Of a stretch of 32,034 bases of DNA, positions 24,301 through 32,034 are shown one piece after another. How positions within the stretch are numbered: the first letter of the stretch is position 1; the number at the start of each line of letters is the position of its first letter. This stretch comes from Rheinheimera sp. (GTDB taxonomy: Bacteria; Pseudomonadota; Gammaproteobacteria; Enterobacterales; Alteromonadaceae): positions 1 through 32,034 of the forward strand of contig DPJG01000028.1 in NCBI GenBank assembly GCA_003543135.1, in the 5' to 3' direction. The notes beneath the pieces are model-generated. The model did no database searches, had not been told where the DNA came from, and saw only the letters and a program-made list of their open reading frames with translations. The translations under genes were made by a program, and so were the position numbers.

Positions 24301-27300
24301 CTTCTTCGTTAACGTGTAAGGTTAAATCAAACTTTGCAGTGGTTGTCGCATAATGCGGCGCTTCAGTGATCAGCCCCGGCAATGCAACAGCAGGCGGAAC
24401 CGCCGGATTAAATACCAGCATGATCTGAAACAACGGCGTGTAACTCTGTGTTCTTTCCGGTTTTAACCGCTCGACGACCAGTTCAAATGGTGTGTGTTGA
24501 TGCTCATAGGCAGCCAGCAGCATGGCTTTGCTTTGCGCTAACAGCGAACTGAATCCGGGCTTCCCGGTGAGATCGTTACGCAATACCAGCGTATTAACAA
24601 AGAAACCGATAAGTTGCTCAAGTTGCGGCTGTTCCCGATTAGACACAGGCGTTCCCATCGAAATATCCTGTTCATTGCTGAAGCGGGCAAGCAAAATGGC
24701 AAACAATGTCTGAATACCCATAAATAAAGTGGCATCGTGCCTGTGACACAGTGTCGCCAGACGCGCTGTCAGCTCTGCCGGGATCTGATGACAATACGAC
24801 GCACCAGCATAACTTTGCTGGAGCGGTCTGGGCCGGTCAATCGGCAGTTGGTGGACCTGAGGCAGACCATGGAGTTGCTGCTCCCAGTATTGCAACTGCT
24901 GTTCAAGCACATCCCCACTTAACCATTGGCGTTGCCAGTATGCGTAGTCAGCATACTGCACCGGCAATTCGGGCAGTTCAGCCACCAGACCTGCCTGCCT
25001 TGCACGGTACAACAGACTCAACTCATGCATCAGCAGGCCCACGGAATGGCCATCTGCAGCAATGTGGTGCATATTGATCAGCAACACTGCACTTTCCGCG
25101 CTGTCGCGCAGCAGATGTACCCGCAGCAAATAATCCTGGCTTAAGATAAATGGCTGCGCTAACAGCTGTTGGATTTGCACCTGTATTGTTGTTGCGGATT
25201 GTGCAGAGATATCCAGACTTTGCACCCGGAACCGGCTGGCTGGCTGGAGTTGTTGATACACCTCTCCCTGGTCATCACAAAGAAAAAGAGTCCGCAATGC
25301 TTCATGGCGCTGCACAATAGTGACGAAGGCATACTCCAGAGCATCACTATCCACCTGACCGCTTAATTTGAATATCGCAGGCATATTGTAGTGAATGCCA
25401 CCCCCATCAATCTGATCGAGCATCCATAAGCGATGCTGTGCATAAGACAAAGGCAGGCGCTGCGAGCGGGATACGTGATTGATCTTCACCTGAGCTTTGA
25501 CTCCGGTGATTTGGTCGAGCTGCGCCGCCAGCTTTGACAGCACCGGCGACTCAAATAACATTTTCAGGGGGATATGGATTTGCAGGACCTGCTGCAATCT
25601 CGCCAGCACCCGGGTCAATAATAAAGAGTGACCACCCAGCCGGAAGAAATGATCGGTCCGGCTGACCTGCGGCAATGACAGCACCTCCTGCCAGACCGCA
25701 GCAATAACTCTTTCTCCTTGTGTCTGCGGCGCTTCGAACCTCTGAACAGATTGCATGCTGTCCGGATGTGGTAAGGCATGCCGGTCTATTTTTCCGTTGG
25801 GATTGATCGGCAAAGCCGGCAATACCATGAACAGCTCCGGCACCATATATTCGGGCAAGGTAGCAGCCAGCTGCCGCTGCGCTTGCTGTGTCACCACCTC
25901 TGCTGATAACTCCGCATATTCGGACGCAACGGTCAGATAAGCCACCAGTTGCTGACCTCCAGACGGTGCCCTGATGGCAACAACCACCGCTTGCCCGACA
26001 AGCGGCATCGCCATCAGGCAGCTTTCTATTTCACCCGGTTCAATCCGGAAACCACGCACTTTCACCTGATGATCGGCCCGGCCGAGATACTCAATAGCGC
26101 CGTGTTCCAGCCAGCGGACTAAGTCGCCAGTGCGATACAGCCTGTCTCCGGTTCCTGTTGCCAAAGGATTGGCAATAAAGCGCTCCGCCGTAAGTTCCGG
26201 TCGGTTCAGATAACCACGGGCCACCCCCACACCACCGATGTAGAGTTCGCCAATAACCCCAACCGGGACCAGTTGTAACTGCGCATCCAGTACATAACAC
26301 TGTGCATTGGCAACCGGTTTACCAATACTGTTCGGATACAACAAATCAACGTCGGTATAACAGGCATCCACCGTGACTTCTGTTGGTCCGTACACATTTA
26401 ATAATCGTGGTGGCTGCTGATGCCTGTTGAAGTAATCCTGAATATCCTGGCTATTGAGCTTGTCGCCCCCGACACTAATGTGGCGGATCCCCTGCAGTTC
26501 ACCATTGCATGCCTGCACCACATATTCATGAAAAAATGCCGGTGTAAGATTTAATACATCAACCTGATACTGCCGGCACATGGCTGTAAAGGCCTGAGGA
26601 CTTTCAAACAATTGTTGTTTAAAAATCACCAGCGTTGCCCCACTGCATAAGGTCGGAAATATTTCTTCGACTGACTTGTCAAAACTCACCGAAGACAACT
26701 GCAGACAGCGGACCCCTGCAGCAAGCCCATATTCCCGGCTGATATAAGTCACATGGTTGGTCAGACTACGATGCTCAATCATCACACCTTTTGGCCGACC
26801 GGTAGAGCCCGATGTATAGATCACATAAGCAAGCTGATTTGAACTTGTCGGCTTTTGTGCATCAACCCCGGTACATGGAGCACTCTGAAGCTCCCGCTGT
26901 ACCACTGGATCATCCAGTACCAGTTGCACCTCAGCATCAGTTCTGCCGCTGGTGGATTGTTGCACCAGAATCACGGCTAAACCGGCATCCTCCTGCATCA
27001 GAGACAAACGTTGTTTTGGGTATCCTGCATCCAGCGGCACGTAAGCTGCTCCTGCTTTGAGCACGGCCAGCATCGCGATAATCACCAGTTCAGAACGTTC
27101 AAGGCACAAACCAATCAGCTGTTCCGGCGCGACTTGATATTGTGCGCGCAAATAATGCGAAAGTTGATTGGCGCGTCGATCCAGTTCAGCGTAGCTGAGC
27201 GTCACGCCATCGCAGACCACAGCCGGCTGCTCCGGCTGCAACGCGGCCCGTGCCGCAAAAAGCTGATGAACACATTGCTGCTGCGGATAATCAGACCGGG

Positions 27301-30300
27301 TGTTGTTCCAGATAAATTGCTGTTGTGCCCTCTCTTGGGTGGACAACAGACAGAATCCGGCCGGCCGCTCCTCTGGCTGTGCCAATGCATCGAGCATCCC
27401 GGCCAGTGCATGTTGCAGGTAACCCAGCAGACGCTCTGCCGGATATCCGGCGTGGGTTTGTAATGTCAGCTGAAAACTCTGGCCATCGTCATCAACAGAC
27501 AATTCCACCGGATAGTGACTGTGCAGGCTGAAATCAACCGGCTCAGGCAATTGGCCACTGACCGCAGGCTGTGTTTTTTCGGTATGGCGGTAATTGAGCA
27601 GAGTGTTAAATAAAGGCAATGGCGCTTCGATCGGACTCGACCGCTGCGCGACCACCAGCGGCACCTGAACATAGTTCAGCAACTGCTGCAAGCCGGAAGA
27701 AACCTGTTGTACCAATGACCTGGCCGTCGCGCCGCCAGTGTTGACCCTGATTGGCAGGGTATTGACCAACACCCCGAGCATCTGACCCGCCTGAGGTTTG
27801 TGATGGACCTGTCCGGACAAAACAGTACCAAACACAACGTCTTTGTCACCGGCACAGGCTGCAACCACCAGTGCCCAGGCACAGTGCATCAGCACTGCGG
27901 GGCTCACATGCAAAAGGGCCGCACTGTTTCGCAAACCGGCAGCCAGCTCGTCTGCCAATCTGATTTGTTGCCTTATGCTCTGCCCCGCCGGATCCGTTGT
28001 TATGTTGAACACCAGAGTGGCGTTATCTTTATCACCCAGCATGCGCCGGAAGAACAGACTGGCTGCATCCTGATTGGCAGACTGACGCACAGAGGCGATA
28101 AAATCGCGATACTGCCGGACAGCTGGCAACAGCTCATCCTGGCCGTTTTGCAGCAGCTGTAATTCTTCACAGACCAGCCGGATCCCCATCTGATCGGTCA
28201 CAAGATGATGGTACCTGAGTAGTAGGGTGCATTGCGAAACTGAAGGCTGGCTGACAATGTGCAAAGACAGTAACGGGGCCTGGGTTAAAGTCATCCGGCA
28301 GGGCTGCTGCATCAGCGCTGCAGTGTAATGCTCCGGATTTTGTGTTTCGCTTAATTTATGCCAATGCACGGGAATTCCGGCCTCACGGAAGACCACCTGA
28401 ACCGGTCTTGACAGGCCTTGCCAGAACACCGCTGTTCTGAGCACATCATGGCGTGTGATCACCAGCTGCAAATGCTCAATAAACCGGTTCACAGCAGCAT
28501 GATCCGGCAATGTGAATGTTGTTTGCAGTAAATAAGGATCGGCGGTTTCACTGGCGATATGCAGAAATAAAATCCCCTCCTGCAGCGGTCCTAAGTCATA
28601 GATATCCTGAATACGTGACACGCCACCCGGGATCTGGCTGAGCAGTTGGTCAATATCCTGCTGAGAAAGGTCTGTCAGAGGCAGCATTTCTGGTGTCACA
28701 GATTCAGTATTCACATCCAGCAGATTGGCGGGTACAGACTCTGACTCCTGCGCATCACTCTGCAGCTGCAAACTGGCTGCAAGCCCGGCTATCGTGGGGT
28801 ATGCAAAAAGTTGCAACGGACTGATCCGGATGCCATGCAAGCCCAACTGACTGACCACCTGAACCGCAATAATGGAATGCCCGCCCATGGCAAAAAAGTT
28901 ATCGTGCACGCCAATGTGCGACAGACCCAGACAATGCTGCCAGCACTTCGCAATCACCTGCTCCAGCGGTGTGACAGGCGCGACAAAAGGAGCAACCGAA
29001 GTGCCAAAATCTGGTGCCGGCAATTGTTTTCGATCGATTTTGCCGTTGGCAGTCAGCGGAAGCTCTGACAATTGCACAAAGAGTGCCGGCACCATATAGG
29101 CTGGCAGAACAGCCAGCAGCATGTCGCTGAGCACCTTGTGGAGCTCATTGCCGGCTACTGCAGGTTTTGCCGGCACGACATAAGCGACCAGTATTGGCTC
29201 TTGCTGAGGGTCACGTACCGCCACAACAACAGCCTCAGTCACCAGCTCTGACTGCTGCAACTGATACTCAATCTCGCCGGGTTCAATCCGGTAACCCCTG
29301 ATTTTCAGTTGCTGATCGGCGCGTCCCATAATCTGCAGCCGCCCATCAGGTAGCCAACGGGCCAAATCATGGGTGCGGAACAGCTTTCCGCCCGCTGAAG
29401 ACTGACAGATCTGCGGCATCACAGGCGCAACAAACATTTTGTTGCTCAGCGCCGGCTGATTGAGATAACCAGGGCTGACCCCCTGACCACCTATCCATAA
29501 CTCGCCAATGACTCCGGCAGGTAACAACTGACCTTTCGCAGAAAGGATATACAATTCGGTGTGGGTAACAGGACGGCCAACATGAATAGGTTCTGCCGGC
29601 TGCATCCTGCCACAGACGGACCAGACACAAGTTTCTGTGGGCCCGTACATATTCCAAAGTACTGCACCACCATGACAAAGTTTGTCGACCAAAGTCTGCG
29701 GCAATGCTTCTCCACCACACAGGCTGGTAAAGCCGGGGTCTGGCTGCCAGCCATCGGCCAGTAACATCTTCCAGCTGGCTGGTGTTGCCTGCATTATGGT
29801 GATTTGATGTTGCTGAAGCAGGAGGCGTAAGGCCCTGGCGTCCCGGCTTTGTGCAGAATTGGCGATCACAAGCCGGGCTCCGGCGAGCAAAGGTAAAAAC
29901 AGTTCCAGCACATGAATATCAAAGCTAATGGATGTTACGGCCAATAGGCGGTCACCGGACTTCAGGCCAGGCGCAGCCAGCATACCGGCCAGAAAATTCC
30001 GGACATTACGCTGCAACAGCAGTACACCTTTGGGCACGCCGGTGGTCCCGGAGGTATAAAGCACATAGGCCGGTAACTCGGGATCATCAGCCTCTGCGCT
30101 CTGGCTCTGCTCAGGCGCACAACTCTGGTGCATGACTGCAAGCACCTCAGGGTCATCAAGCCGGATTTGACCTATGCCGGCCTGGTCTATCCCGCTGTCG
30201 CTGACGCCCAATGTGGCCTGACAATCCTGCAATATCAGCTTTTGCCGTTCCGGCGGGCATAACGGGTCCAGTGGCACATAAGCAGCACCGGCGCGCCAGA

Positions 30301-32034
30301 TCCCTAAAAGTACCGGCAGCAGATAAATACTACGTTCAAGCTTCACCGCGATAAAATCGCCGGCCTGCACCTTGTGCGACTGCCGCAGGTATGCCGCAAA
30401 ATGCCCGGCCATATGGTCCAGTTGCTGATAACTGAGTTGCTCTTCTTCACAGCACAGTGCCACAGCCATGGGCTGAAGCTGCGCCACCTGGCTGATCAGA
30501 GTCGATACCGGGGCATTCAGGCTATGCTGTCGGTCCGGCCGGCCCCAGCATTTGATCTGTTCTGCCACTTCTGCCTCGCTGAGTAACGACATGTCACCCA
30601 CCAGCGCTGCAGAGCCGGTATTTAACGCATCCAGCACATGTTCAAGTGCCTTCAGGGTGTAATCCATCACCTGCCGGACATTGATCTGCGGTACGAGCTG
30701 CAGCTTTAACCGGAATTCTGAACCCAGGTCGTCAACGGTTAATTCAAACGGATAATTGCTGGTTTCTGTTGAAGTTAACAGTTGCAGTGCCGGCTCTGCC
30801 GCCTGTTGCTGTGCAGGCTCAGCTGACGAATGACGGAAGTTCAGCAGTGCACTGAACAATGGCATGTCGGCTGGTACCGCACTGCAGCGTTTGGCCTGAA
30901 CCAATGGGGTGTGCTCATACTGCAGCAGATCGTTCAGCTGGCTCTGCATTTGCCGGATCAATTCCGCCGCAGATAAATCATCAAGAGTGACACGCACAGG
31001 CAAGGTATTGATAAAAGTACCAACCATGGTGGCCATATCTGTATGTTGTGTGCGCCCAAGCAACACACTGCCAAAAACGACATCTGTCGTGGCACTGCAG
31101 GTGGCAATCACCAAAGACCAGGCTGCGTGAAACAATGCCGCCGGACTCACCTGATGTTTTGCTGCCAACTGGCGCAATAACCGGCTTTGCGCAACCGGCA
31201 TCAGGTGATGCTCCCGCACCGCGCCCTGACCATCCAGATGAATATCCCGCAAGCCAAAAGGTAAGGAGGGTTCCGCAAAATCAGCCAGCTTTGCCGTAAA
31301 ATATTGCTCCGCCTGAGTGGGCGATTGCTGTTTGAGCCAGCCGATAAAGCTGCTGAACTGCATTGGTGTTGCCAGTTGTTGATGTTTAGCCTGTAAAAAT
31401 AAGGCTATTTCACGGGCCAGTACTTCGAGTCCAACGTGATCAGTGACAAGATGGTGGAACCTGAGCAGCACCTGATGCTCCTCCGCAGCCCCAACCCAGG
31501 CGATCTCAGCGTGCATCAAGGGAGCACTTTGCAAGGAAAGTCCGTCAGGCCGCTGTAATTGTTGCTGCAAAAACGCCTGAGCCTGCGCCTGATTGTCAAA
31601 TTTCTGCCAGTGTGCAGCTAAGGTGGCCGTTCTTTGAACCACCTGAACAGGTTCAGGCAGTTGATCCCAGAGAAACATGGTTCTCAATACATCATACCGG
31701 GCGATCACAAACTCAAGTGCGCGCAGAAACACAGCAACAGTCGCTTGATCTGCAAACGAAAACAAAATCGGAATAATATAGGGGTCTTGTGGCTGACTGA
31801 GATGATGAAACAAGATCCCTTGCTGTAACGGCGTCAGGCCGTAAATATTCTGAATATTGCCAGCACCACCAGGTGTTTGTGCACAAATATAATCAAGCTG
31901 ATCCTGGTTTAGCGCCAGCCATGGCAGCATTTGCGGCACAATCACGTCAGATCCTGACGGCAAATCATCCAGCGGATGGACAGACAGAGGCTTGACCGGT
32001 GATGTTGTCTCCAATACCAATGCCAGCTGGCGGA
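21374..32034 (-). CDS. Nonribosomal peptide synthetase, C-terminal three modules plus thioesterase (5' end outside window)
   Basis: About 3550 residues of an NRPS whose reading frame is open to the right edge; the first residues (RQLALVLE) look like the end of a T domain, so more modules lie beyond. Visible order: C-A-T, C-A-T, C-A-T, TE. All three A domains have the core motifs (YTSGTTG/YTSGSTG/FTSGSTG, YGPTE or GGATEG, RTGDL-like, NGKIDR or NNKVDR). All three T domains have GGHS with the phosphopantetheine Ser. TE has GYSSGG and a late SHQTM His. Pocket residues suggest Gly, an unknown residue and Cys. There is no epimerase or methyltransferase domain in this part. The stop overlaps the start of the TDO-like gene by 17 bases. 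Product: a peptide ending ...Gly-X-Cys before tailoring, released by TE as acid, ring or thiolactone. Confidence 0.95.
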   Translation of the reverse strand, partial: RQLALVLETTSPVKPLSVHPLDDLPSGSDVIVPQMLPWLALNQDQLDYICAQTPGGAGNIQNIYGLTPLQQGILFHHLSQPQDPYIIPILFSFADQATVAVFLRALEFVIARYDVLRTMFLWDQLPEPVQVVQRTATLAAHWQKFDNQAQAQAFLQQQLQRPDGLSLQSAPLMHAEIAWVGAAEEHQVLLRFHHLVTDHVGLEVLAREIALFLQAKHQQLATPMQFSSFIGWLKQQSPTQAEQYFTAKLADFAEPSLPFGLRDIHLDGQGAVREHHLMPVAQSRLLRQLAAKHQVSPAALFHAAWSLVIATCSATTDVVFGSVLLGRTQHTDMATMVGTFINTLPVRVTLDDLSAAELIRQMQSQLNDLLQYEHTPLVQAKRCSAVPADMPLFSALLNFRHSSAEPAQQQAAEPALQLLTSTETSNYPFELTVDDLGSEFRLKLQLVPQINVRQVMDYTLKALEHVLDALNTGSAALVGDMSLLSEAEVAEQIKCWGRPDRQHSLNAPVSTLISQVAQLQPMAVALCCEEEQLSYQQLDHMAGHFAAYLRQSHKVQAGDFIAVKLERSIYLLPVLLGIWRAGAAYVPLDPLCPPERQKLILQDCQATLGVSDSGIDQAGIGQIRLDDPEVLAVMHQSCAPEQSQSAEADDPELPAYVLYTSGTTGVPKGVLLLQRNVRNFLAGMLAAPGLKSGDRLLAVTSISFDIHVLELFLPLLAGARLVIANSAQSRDARALRLLLQQHQITIMQATPASWKMLLADGWQPDPGFTSLCGGEALPQTLVDKLCHGGAVLWNMYGPTETCVWSVCGRMQPAEPIHVGRPVTHTELYILSAKGQLLPAGVIGELWIGGQGVSPGYLNQPALSNKMFVAPVMPQICQSSAGGKLFRTHDLARWLPDGRLQIMGRADQQLKIRGYRIEPGEIEYQLQQSELVTEAVVVAVRDPQQEPILVAYVVPAKPAVAGNELHKVLSDMLLAVLPAYMVPALFVQLSELPLTANGKIDRKQLPAPDFGTSVAPFVAPVTPLEQVIAKCWQHCLGLSHIGVHDNFFAMGGHSIIAVQVVSQLGLHGIRISPLQLFAYPTIAGLAASLQLQSDAQESESVPANLLDVNTESVTPEMLPLTDLSQQDIDQLLSQIPGGVSRIQDIYDLGPLQEGILFLHIASETADPYLLQTTFTLPDHAAVNRFIEHLQLVITRHDVLRTAVFWQGLSRPVQVVFREAGIPVHWHKLSETQNPEHYTAALMQQPCRMTLTQAPLLSLHIVSQPSVSQCTLLLRYHHLVTDQMGIRLVCEELQLLQNGQDELLPAVRQYRDFIASVRQSANQDAASLFFRRMLGDKDNATLVFNITTDPAGQSIRQQIRLADELAAGLRNSAALLHVSPAVLMHCAWALVVAACAGDKDVVFGTVLSGQVHHKPQAGQMLGVLVNTLPIRVNTGGATARSLVQQVSSGLQQLLNYVQVPLVVAQRSSPIEAPLPLFNTLLNYRHTEKTQPAVSGQLPEPVDFSLHSHYPVELSVDDDGQSFQLTLQTHAGYPAERLLGYLQHALAGMLDALAQPEERPAGFCLLSTQERAQQQFIWNNTRSDYPQQQCVHQLFAARAALQPEQPAVVCDGVTLSYAELDRRANQLSHYLRAQYQVAPEQLIGLCLERSELVIIAMLAVLKAGAAYVPLDAGYPKQRLSLMQEDAGLAVILVQQSTSGRTDAEVQLVLDDPVVQRELQSAPCTGVDAQKPTSSNQLAYVIYTSGSTGRPKGVMIEHRSLTNHVTYISREYGLAAGVRCLQLSSVSFDKSVEEIFPTLCSGATLVIFKQQLFESPQAFTAMCRQYQVDVLNLTPAFFHEYVVQACNGELQGIRHISVGGDKLNSQDIQDYFNRHQQPPRLLNVYGPTEVTVDACYTDVDLLYPNSIGKPVANAQCYVLDAQLQLVPVGVIGELYIGGVGVARGYLNRPELTAERFIANPLATGTGDRLYRTGDLVRWLEHGAIEYLGRADHQVKVRGFRIEPGEIESCLMAMPLVGQAVVVAIRAPSGGQQLVAYLTVASEYAELSAEVVTQQAQRQLAATLPEYMVPELFMVLPALPINPNGKIDRHALPHPDSMQSVQRFEAPQTQGERVIAAVWQEVLSLPQVSRTDHFFRLGGHSLLLTRVLARLQQVLQIHIPLKMLFESPVLSKLAAQLDQITGVKAQVKINHVSRSQRLPLSYAQHRLWMLDQIDGGGIHYNMPAIFKLSGQVDSDALEYAFVTIVQRHEALRTLFLCDDQGEVYQQLQPASRFRVQSLDISAQSATTIQVQIQQLLAQPFILSQDYLLRVHLLRDSAESAVLLINMHHIAADGHSVGLLMHELSLLYRARQAGLVAELPELPVQYADYAYWQRQWLSGDVLEQQLQYWEQQLHGLPQVHQLPIDRPRPLQQSYAGASYCHQIPAELTARLATLCHRHDATLFMGIQTLFAILLARFSNEQDISMGTPVSNREQPQLEQLIGFFVNTLVLRNDLTGKPGFSSLLAQSKAMLLAAYEHQHTPFELVVERLKPERTQSYTPLFQIMLVFNPAVPPAVALPGLITEAPHYATTTAKFDLTLHVNEEAGALTLNWEFNTDLFNPESVQTMASAFECLLDGILADPELNVYAINMLPPALMQQVTVDWNHSKWPGQADLCMHELFMQQLIAAPDHIATIDAAGHTLTYLQLYSQVVQLAAQLQPLLPVSTEPLIAIRLPKSPLQLVAALAVQYVGAAYLPLETDWPASRCEQILRQAGVQLLITTSSLTALSAEGLSVCYPQPAAAEQSRAELLAQASGYKPVQPPASLAYVIFTSGSTGKPKGVAIEHGAAVNTLLDINRQYGITAADKVLAVSAFSFDLSVYDYFGMLAAGGTVVFPQPELAKNPQHWLELTERFAVTVWNTVPVSAALLVEQLEEQRRSSAICFKAVMMSGDWIDPQLPARLWQSFPGSRLYSLGGATEGSIWSIHYPIEQDTSALSSVPYGRPMSGQSFFILNDMLQPCPPQVTGELFIGGLGVAREYYRDSELTGRQFLWHPQLKQRLYRTGDLGRYRSDGLIEFRGRRDNQIKIRGFRVELGEIEHTLKSHPFIGQAVVDVQQTASGDKVLVAYLVLHNEQVIASRLEFIEQCREWLRSVLPHYMVPQAFEILSALPVTANNKVDRKALPAPQLQHSEPEMILPADAFEASLCAIWQQIFANPQLGMKANFFDLGGHSLLATRLIAKVRSQLGLQATLGDVFLHPQLQEFANQLRLREQESLTSELPETMLQLSTTPGSGTIFCFNPGAGTAHCYGRLAAALSGQYQLVGLHSPLIYEPQFFADFKALVNRYVQLILRYQTEGPVTLLGYSSGGVLAYEAACQLVQQGYQVRVLLLDSYATMAEYEVPSQAWYAPIQLALQEILLLQPELDWNQLDATDVPAALSSLSKQLRLQFPDHYIAQVTEEMTCRYLQHFITLDRLKRGHCIRQSALDLVLFRAELTPPADGFNQNLNWDLYSSGSVRILPIQQSHQTMIESAELATSVAEYLRLPVPHQADRDAANGQNSTTHQGQTPDLCHAGGVNEYSA
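21500..22260 (-). other. NRPS type I thioesterase domain
   Basis: Follows the last T domain directly. IFCFNPGAGTAHCYGRLA is the opening strand and oxyanion region, VTLLGYSSGGVLAYEAA holds the nucleophile Ser of GxSxG, LLLDSYA the likely Asp, and PIQQSHQTMIE the catalytic His. It releases the peptide by hydrolysis or cyclisation. About 30 polar residues follow before the stop. Confidence 0.85.
22310..25480 (-). other. NRPS module 3 in window: C-A-T, predicted cysteine
   Basis: C domain (about 24170-25480) opens with LPLSYAQHRLWMLDQIDGG and has a canonical MHHIAADG motif, so it is an ordinary condensation domain (LCL-like), not a heterocyclisation domain. A domain (about 22560-24150): residues D-L-Y-N-M-S-L-I-W-K, one change from the cysteine code DLYNLSLIWK; the LGGATEGSIWS core variant is also typical of cysteine-type A domains. 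T domain (about 22310-22530) carries FFDLGGHSLLA. Boundaries are approximate. Confidence 0.75.
25525..28625 (-). other. NRPS module 2 in window: C-A-T, substrate unknown
   Basis: C domain (about 27360-28625) opens with IYDLGPLQEGILFLHI and has HHLVTDQ as catalytic motif. A domain (about 25745-27360): specificity residues D-K-E-N-S-G-V-V-D-K. Glu at 239 and Asp at 331 could suit a basic side chain, but Lys at 236 is unusual and I know no matching code. T domain (about 25525-25730) carries FFRLGGHSLLL. Boundaries are approximate. Confidence 0.7.
28755..31860 (-). other. NRPS module 1 in window: C-A-T, predicted glycine
   Basis: C domain (about 30595-31860) opens with IYGLTPLQQGILFHHL; its catalytic motif is HHLVTDH, not HHxxxDG. 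A domain (about 29000-30590): specificity residues aligned to PheA are D-I-L-Q-L-G-M-V-W-K, differing from the classic glycine code DILQLGLIWK at two conservative positions. T domain (about 28755-28990) carries FFAMGGHSIIA. Boundaries are approximate, placed from motifs. Confidence 0.72.

Noticed and set aside
24170-25480. Third C domain as a heterocyclisation (Cy) domain because of the Cys prediction
   Set aside because: The motif is HHIAADG, not DxxxxD.
32018-32020. TTG near the right edge as NRPS start codon
   Set aside because: The frame stays open to the edge (RQLA before it), no Shine-Dalgarno sequence is visible, and the sequence reads as the end of a T domain, so the gene continues beyond the window.

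Overview
The window looks like chromosomal DNA from a gammaproteobacterium with roughly 50% GC. Gene content and protein style (FumC, ModABC/ModE, DUF2235, DUF2141, NRPS) suggest an Alteromonadales/Chromatiales relative such as Rheinheimera. That assignment is inference; there is no rRNA or other marker gene. I saw no tRNA, CRISPR array, insertion sequence or integrase.

Bases 1-6400 are a housekeeping and accessory mix: the 3' end of a SAM-methyltransferase gene, a glutathione S-transferase, a DMT-family permease, a small secreted DUF2141 protein, a hypothetical membrane protein, class II fumarase (fumC) and a DUF2235 hydrolase. Bases 6550-9810 carry a minus-strand molybdate operon, modA-modB-modC-modE. 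A very good ModE-type operator (CGTAATATA-N6-TATATAACG) lies 122 bases before the modA start, so autoregulation by the last gene of the operon is likely. After about 600 bases without a convincing gene come a small ORF and an orphan ParB-like protein (10.4-11.8 kb).

From 12.2 kb to the right edge lies most of a nonribosomal peptide locus. The minus-strand core, read right to left, is: a large NRPS that enters from beyond the window (end of a T domain, then C-A-T, C-A-T, C-A-T, TE); a 623-residue protein joining a tryptophan-dioxygenase-like haem fold to a PheT-type B3/B4 (aminoacyl-tRNA editing) domain; an HlyD/MacA-like adaptor; a MacB-type ATPase; and a separate two-FtsX-domain permease. 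A clear terminator follows the permease. Beyond it, on the same strand, are an aspartyl/asparaginyl beta-hydroxylase-like protein and a cytochrome b561. A SyrP/TauD-like Fe(II)/2-oxoglutarate dioxygenase is encoded on the opposite strand, preceded by a perfect 19-bp palindrome.

Reading the adenylation pockets by eye gives DILQLGMVWK (close to the glycine code), DKENSGVVDK (no match I recognise, with an unusual Lys at position 2) and DLYNMSLIWK (one change from the cysteine code). The window would therefore encode the C-terminal part of a peptide ending ...-Gly-X-Cys, released by a type I thioesterase, probably modified by up to two Fe(II)-type hydroxylases and one haem enzyme, and exported by a MacAB-like tripartite pump. 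The TDO-like/B3-B4 fusion is the most unusual element, and the combination of tailoring enzymes does not match a pathway I can name.
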